From contig NZ_FZOH01000009.1 in assembly GCF_900188205.1 (NCBI RefSeq), positions 124,001 through 188,000 of the forward strand: a stretch of 64,000 nucleotides of DNA. The letters are read 5' to 3'. The notes beneath the pieces are model-generated. The model did no database searches. It was not told the DNA's origin and saw nothing but the letters and a program-made list of their open reading frames with translations. Source of the DNA: Geodermatophilus saharensis. Lineage in GTDB: Bacteria > Actinomycetota > Actinomycetes > Mycobacteriales > Geodermatophilaceae. Below are positions 61,760-64,000 of the stretch, piece after piece. Position numbers and translations under genes: made by a program. Position 1 is the stretch's first letter. The number at the start of each line of letters is the position of its first letter.

Positions 61760-61794
61760 CACCGGGCCCGGACGGGTGCCGTCCGGGCCCGGTG
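61760..61794 (-). terminator. Strong hairpin after terD
   Basis: A perfect 16-bp stem (61760-61775 with 61779-61794, core CCGGGCCCGGACGG) and a GTG loop, starting only 6 nt beyond the terD stop. Confidence 0.75.
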
Positions 61795-61799
61795 GTGGG

Positions 61800-62381
61800 T
61801 CAGCCGACGTTGACGCCGAAGTCCTGGGCGATGCCGCGCAGGCCCGAGGCGTAGCCCTGGCCGACGGCGCGGAACTTCCAGTCGGCGCCGTTGCGGTAGA
61901 GCTCACCGAAGACCATGGCGGTCTCGACCGAGGCGTCCTCGGTGAGGTCGTAGCGGGCGATCTCCTGGCCGTTGGCCTGGTTGACGATGCGGATGAACGC
62001 GTTGCGCACCGCGCCGAAGTTCTGCTTGCGGTTGTCCGCGTCGTAGATCGACACCGGGAAGACGATCTTGTCGACCGTCGGCGGCACGCCGGCCAGGTTC
62101 ACCTGGATGACCTCGTCGTCGCCCTCGCCCTGGCCGGTGAGGTTGTCACCGACGTGGACGACCGAGCCGTCGGGGCTGCGGAGGTTGTTGAAGAAGACGA
62201 AGCCCGAGTCGTCGGGGGTGACCCTGCCGCCGGCGTCGAGCATGATCGCCGACGCGTCGAGGTCGAAGTCGCCCCCGGAGAACGTGTTGACGTCCCAGCC
62301 GAGGCCCACGTTCACCGCGGTCAGGCCCGGCGCCTCCTTGGTCAGCGAGACGTTCCCGCCCTTGGAGAGGCTGACACCCAT
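61800..62381 (-). CDS. terD: Tellurium resistance / stress protein TerD
   Basis: A 193-residue classic TerD protein, a cytoplasmic calcium-binding beta-sandwich tied to tellurite, phage and oxidative stress. Diagnostic features: V-S-L-S-K-G-G-N-V-S-L-T-K at the N-terminus, L-G-W-D-V-N near 32, F-D-L-D-A-S-A near 43, G-E-G-D-D-E-V-I-Q-V-N-L near 88 with calcium ligands, and R-Y-D-L-T-E-D near 142. The ATG at 62381 with GGGAG upstream is preferred over an in-frame ATG at 62396. It sits between terC and terF-like genes. Confidence 0.95.
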   Translation of the reverse strand: MGVSLSKGGNVSLTKEAPGLTAVNVGLGWDVNTFSGGDFDLDASAIMLDAGGRVTPDDSGFVFFNNLRSPDGSVVHVGDNLTGQGEGDDEVIQVNLAGVPPTVDKIVFPVSIYDADNRKQNFGAVRNAFIRIVNQANGQEIARYDLTEDASVETAMVFGELYRNGADWKFRAVGQGYASGLRGIAQDFGVNVG

Positions 62382-62510
62382 CTGTTGGACTCCCATGTCT
62401 GTCGGGTCGCGCAGCGGCGGTCGCCGCTGGCGAGCACGCCGGACGGGCCGGCGTCACCGGCGGGTGCGCAGGCGCGGGCGCCCGGCGCTGTCCCCCGGTC
62501 CCGCTGCGCG

Positions 62511-62529
62511 GGGTGCCGGTCGGGCACCC
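62511..62529. other. Small inverted repeat between terC and terD
   Basis: GGGTGCC (62511-62517) and GGCACCC (62523-62529) form a 7-bp inverted repeat with a 5-nt spacer in the 247-nt gap between the terC stop and the terD start. It may be a terC terminator or an operator for terD; nothing else is recognisable in this gap. Confidence 0.3.
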
Positions 62530-62628
62530 AGCGGAGCGGAGGTGTCTCGGATACTGCCGCACGGTCACCGGGAGCAACAGGTGCCGTGACGCGGACGGGT
62601 CACCGCCGGCGCGGCCTGCCCGGCCCGG

Positions 62629-63726
62629 TCAGGCCGGGGGCGCGGGCCGCGCGGGACGCGGCTGCTCCTCGCCCTGCCGCTCCGCGGTCGGCACGCCGGT
62701 CTCGCCCGCCACCGCGGCCGCACCCCGGCCGACGGTGCCCTGCGCGGCCGCCTCCCGGGCGTCGCGGCGGCTGCGCGCGAGGCTCGCGACCGTGGTGATG
62801 AACAGCGTCACCACGATGACCGCGAGCGACAGCCAGGTGGGCACCTCGGGGATGGCGGTGACGTGCTCGCCGCCGTTGATGAACGGCAGCTCGTTCTCGT
62901 GCAGCGCGTGGATGAGCAGCTTGATCCCGATGAAGCCGAGGATGACCGCCAGGCCGTAGTGCAGGTAGACCAGCCGGTCGAGCAGGCCGTCGATGAGGAA
63001 GAACAGCTGGCGCAGGCCCAGCAGGCTGAAGGCGTTGGCGGTGAAGACGAGGAAGGTCTCCTGCGTCAGGCCGAAGATCGCCGGGATCGAGTCGACGGCG
63101 AAGAGGATGTCGGCGCTGCCGATGGCGACCAGCGCGATGGCCAGCGGGGTGATGAACCGCCGGCCGTCGATCTTCGTGGTCAGCCGGTCGGAGTGGTACT
63201 CCTGCGTCGTCGGCACGATCTTGCGGGTGAGCCGCAGGAACGCGTTCTCCTTGAACTCGTCGTCGTCGTGGCCGCTGGCCCGGGCCTGCGCGACGGCGGT
63301 GTAGATGAGGAACGCGCCGAACAGGTAGAAGACCCAGCTGAAGTTCTCGATGGCCGCGGCGCCGAGGAAGATGAACACCGTCCGCAGCACCAGGGCGAAG
63401 GCGATGCCGAACAGCAGCACCTTCTGCTGCAGCTCCCGCGGCACCGCGAAGCTGGCCATGATCAGGACGAAGACGAACAGGTTGTCCACCGAGAGGCTCT
63501 TCTCGGTGATGTAGCCGGCGAAGTACTCACCGCCGAACTGTCCGCCGGCGAAGACCCACACCAGGATCCCGAAGACGATGGCCAGCGCGACGTAGATCGC
63601 CGACCACGTCGCCGACTCGCGCAGCGTGGGGGCGTGCGGCGTGCGCACGTGGCCGACGAAGTCGAACGCGATCATCCCGACGATCGCGGCGACGGTGATC
63701 CCCCACACCCAGAGCGGGACGTCCAT
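62629..63726 (-). CDS. terC: TerC-family integral membrane protein
   Basis: A 365-residue membrane protein with about nine helices. The TerC signatures are present: S-L-S-V-D-N-L-F-V-F near 78 with the conserved Asp, and L-F-A-V-D-S-I-P-A-I-F-G near 200. TerC proteins are linked to tellurite resistance and, in better studied members, to manganese export or metal loading of exported enzymes. The C-terminal 50 residues are a Glu/Ala/Pro-rich cytoplasmic tail. The ATG at 63726 with GGAGGAA upstream is preferred over an upstream in-frame ATG at 63747. It is probably the promoter-proximal gene of the island. Confidence 0.94.
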   Translation of the reverse strand: MDVPLWVWGITVAAIVGMIAFDFVGHVRTPHAPTLRESATWSAIYVALAIVFGILVWVFAGGQFGGEYFAGYITEKSLSVDNLFVFVLIMASFAVPRELQQKVLLFGIAFALVLRTVFIFLGAAAIENFSWVFYLFGAFLIYTAVAQARASGHDDDEFKENAFLRLTRKIVPTTQEYHSDRLTTKIDGRRFITPLAIALVAIGSADILFAVDSIPAIFGLTQETFLVFTANAFSLLGLRQLFFLIDGLLDRLVYLHYGLAVILGFIGIKLLIHALHENELPFINGGEHVTAIPEVPTWLSLAVIVVTLFITTVASLARSRRDAREAAAQGTVGRGAAAVAGETGVPTAERQGEEQPRPARPAPPA

Positions 63727-63946
63727 CAGGCGGTTCCTCCGGTCCACTGGCAGCTGTCAGTACCGGAGGTCTCTCCCGCCGACCGCGAGCGGTCGACCGA
63801 TGGCGCCGGGGCGTTGCTGCCCGTGCTGACGACACCACCGCGTCGGGATACTCCCCTCCACGCCGGACCCGGGCCCGGACGGCCGCCAGCGCCGCACGAG
63901 GGGATCCACGACGGTCAACGGCCGGCGCACCGTCCCGGGTTCCCGG

Positions 63947-63974
63947 CCGGAGCGGACGGTCGCGTCCGCTCCGG
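63947..63974. terminator. Hairpin near the window end
   Basis: CCGGAGCGGAC (63947-63957) and GTCCGCTCCGG (63964-63974) form a perfect 11-bp stem with a 6-nt loop, in the 274-nt stretch upstream of terC. It probably ends a gene beyond the window. The rest of 63727-64000 contains no convincing gene; TATCCC on the minus strand near 63850 is a possible terC -10. Confidence 0.5.
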
Positions 63975-64000
63975 GCCCGGGTGGACCGGCCACCCTCCGG

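Overview
This 64 kb window is a chromosomal segment from a very GC-rich actinobacterium. Gene content and order (suf operon with SufR, ctaA/ctaB, tkt-tal-pgi-zwf-opcA-pgl, secG-rbpA, gap-pgk-tpiA, whiA-yvcK-rapZ-uvrC, uvrA, RbpA, OpcA) are diagnostic of Actinobacteria. The style (DUF222/HNH gene, many GTG starts, ATGA/GTGA overlaps) suits a Geodermatophilaceae-like lineage; that family assignment is inference. No tRNA, rRNA, CRISPR array, integrase or insertion sequence was seen.

Layout. (1) 1-2468: start of the suf Fe-S assembly operon on the minus strand (sufR-sufB-sufD, sufD cut by the window edge). (2) 2564-7466: a ClpC-like unfoldase and the heme A pair ctaA and ctaB. (3) 7788-16453: a plus-strand pentose-phosphate operon tkt-tal-pgi-zwf-opcA-pgl, followed by a large SARP-type ATPase regulator and a PIG-L deacetylase. 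(4) 20476-26073: minus-strand rbpA, secG, an orphan peptide-type binding lipoprotein, tpiA, pgk, gap. (5) 26194-33186: a membrane diguanylate cyclase, then whiA-yvcK-rapZ-uvrC. (6) 33358-43903: an accessory patch with a hydrolase remnant, a VOC/AraC pair, a lipase-like hydrolase, a frameshifted DUF222-HNH gene behind a LexA-like box, copC, uvrA, an amidase, an MBL hydrolase and a small protein. (7) 43994-47031: SDR oxidoreductase, acetamidase-family enzyme, FMN hydroxy-acid oxidase. (8) 47088-63726: a Ter-type stress island.

The Ter island is the most unusual part. It holds a TerD-domain protein with a Tyr/Gly/Gln-rich tail, a degenerate S9-peptidase-like protein, three tandem AIM24-family proteins, a DUF475 TerC-like membrane protein, a coiled-coil protein, and then one long minus-strand series: terC, terD, a TerD-VWA protein, CitE-like lyase, PRTase-TRSP, StiP-PELOTA, HAD phosphatase and proline dehydrogenase. 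The citE/PRTase/StiP/HAD set is the module that comparative genomics has linked to an uncharacterised nucleoside-like metabolite in Ter systems. TerD/TerC/VWA/AIM24 would form the membrane-associated metal-stress side. Proline dehydrogenase at the end of this operon, the AIM24 triplet and the shared low-complexity tails are the least familiar elements.

Expression signals. Most operon genes overlap by 4 nt or have clear Shine-Dalgarno sequences. A distinct group (sufR, ctaA, secG, uvrC, the VOC gene, the DUF222 gene, the amidase and the acetamidase) instead has a TANNNT-like -10 box 6-7 nt before the start codon and looks leaderless. Terminators are long perfect GC hairpins without U-tracts.
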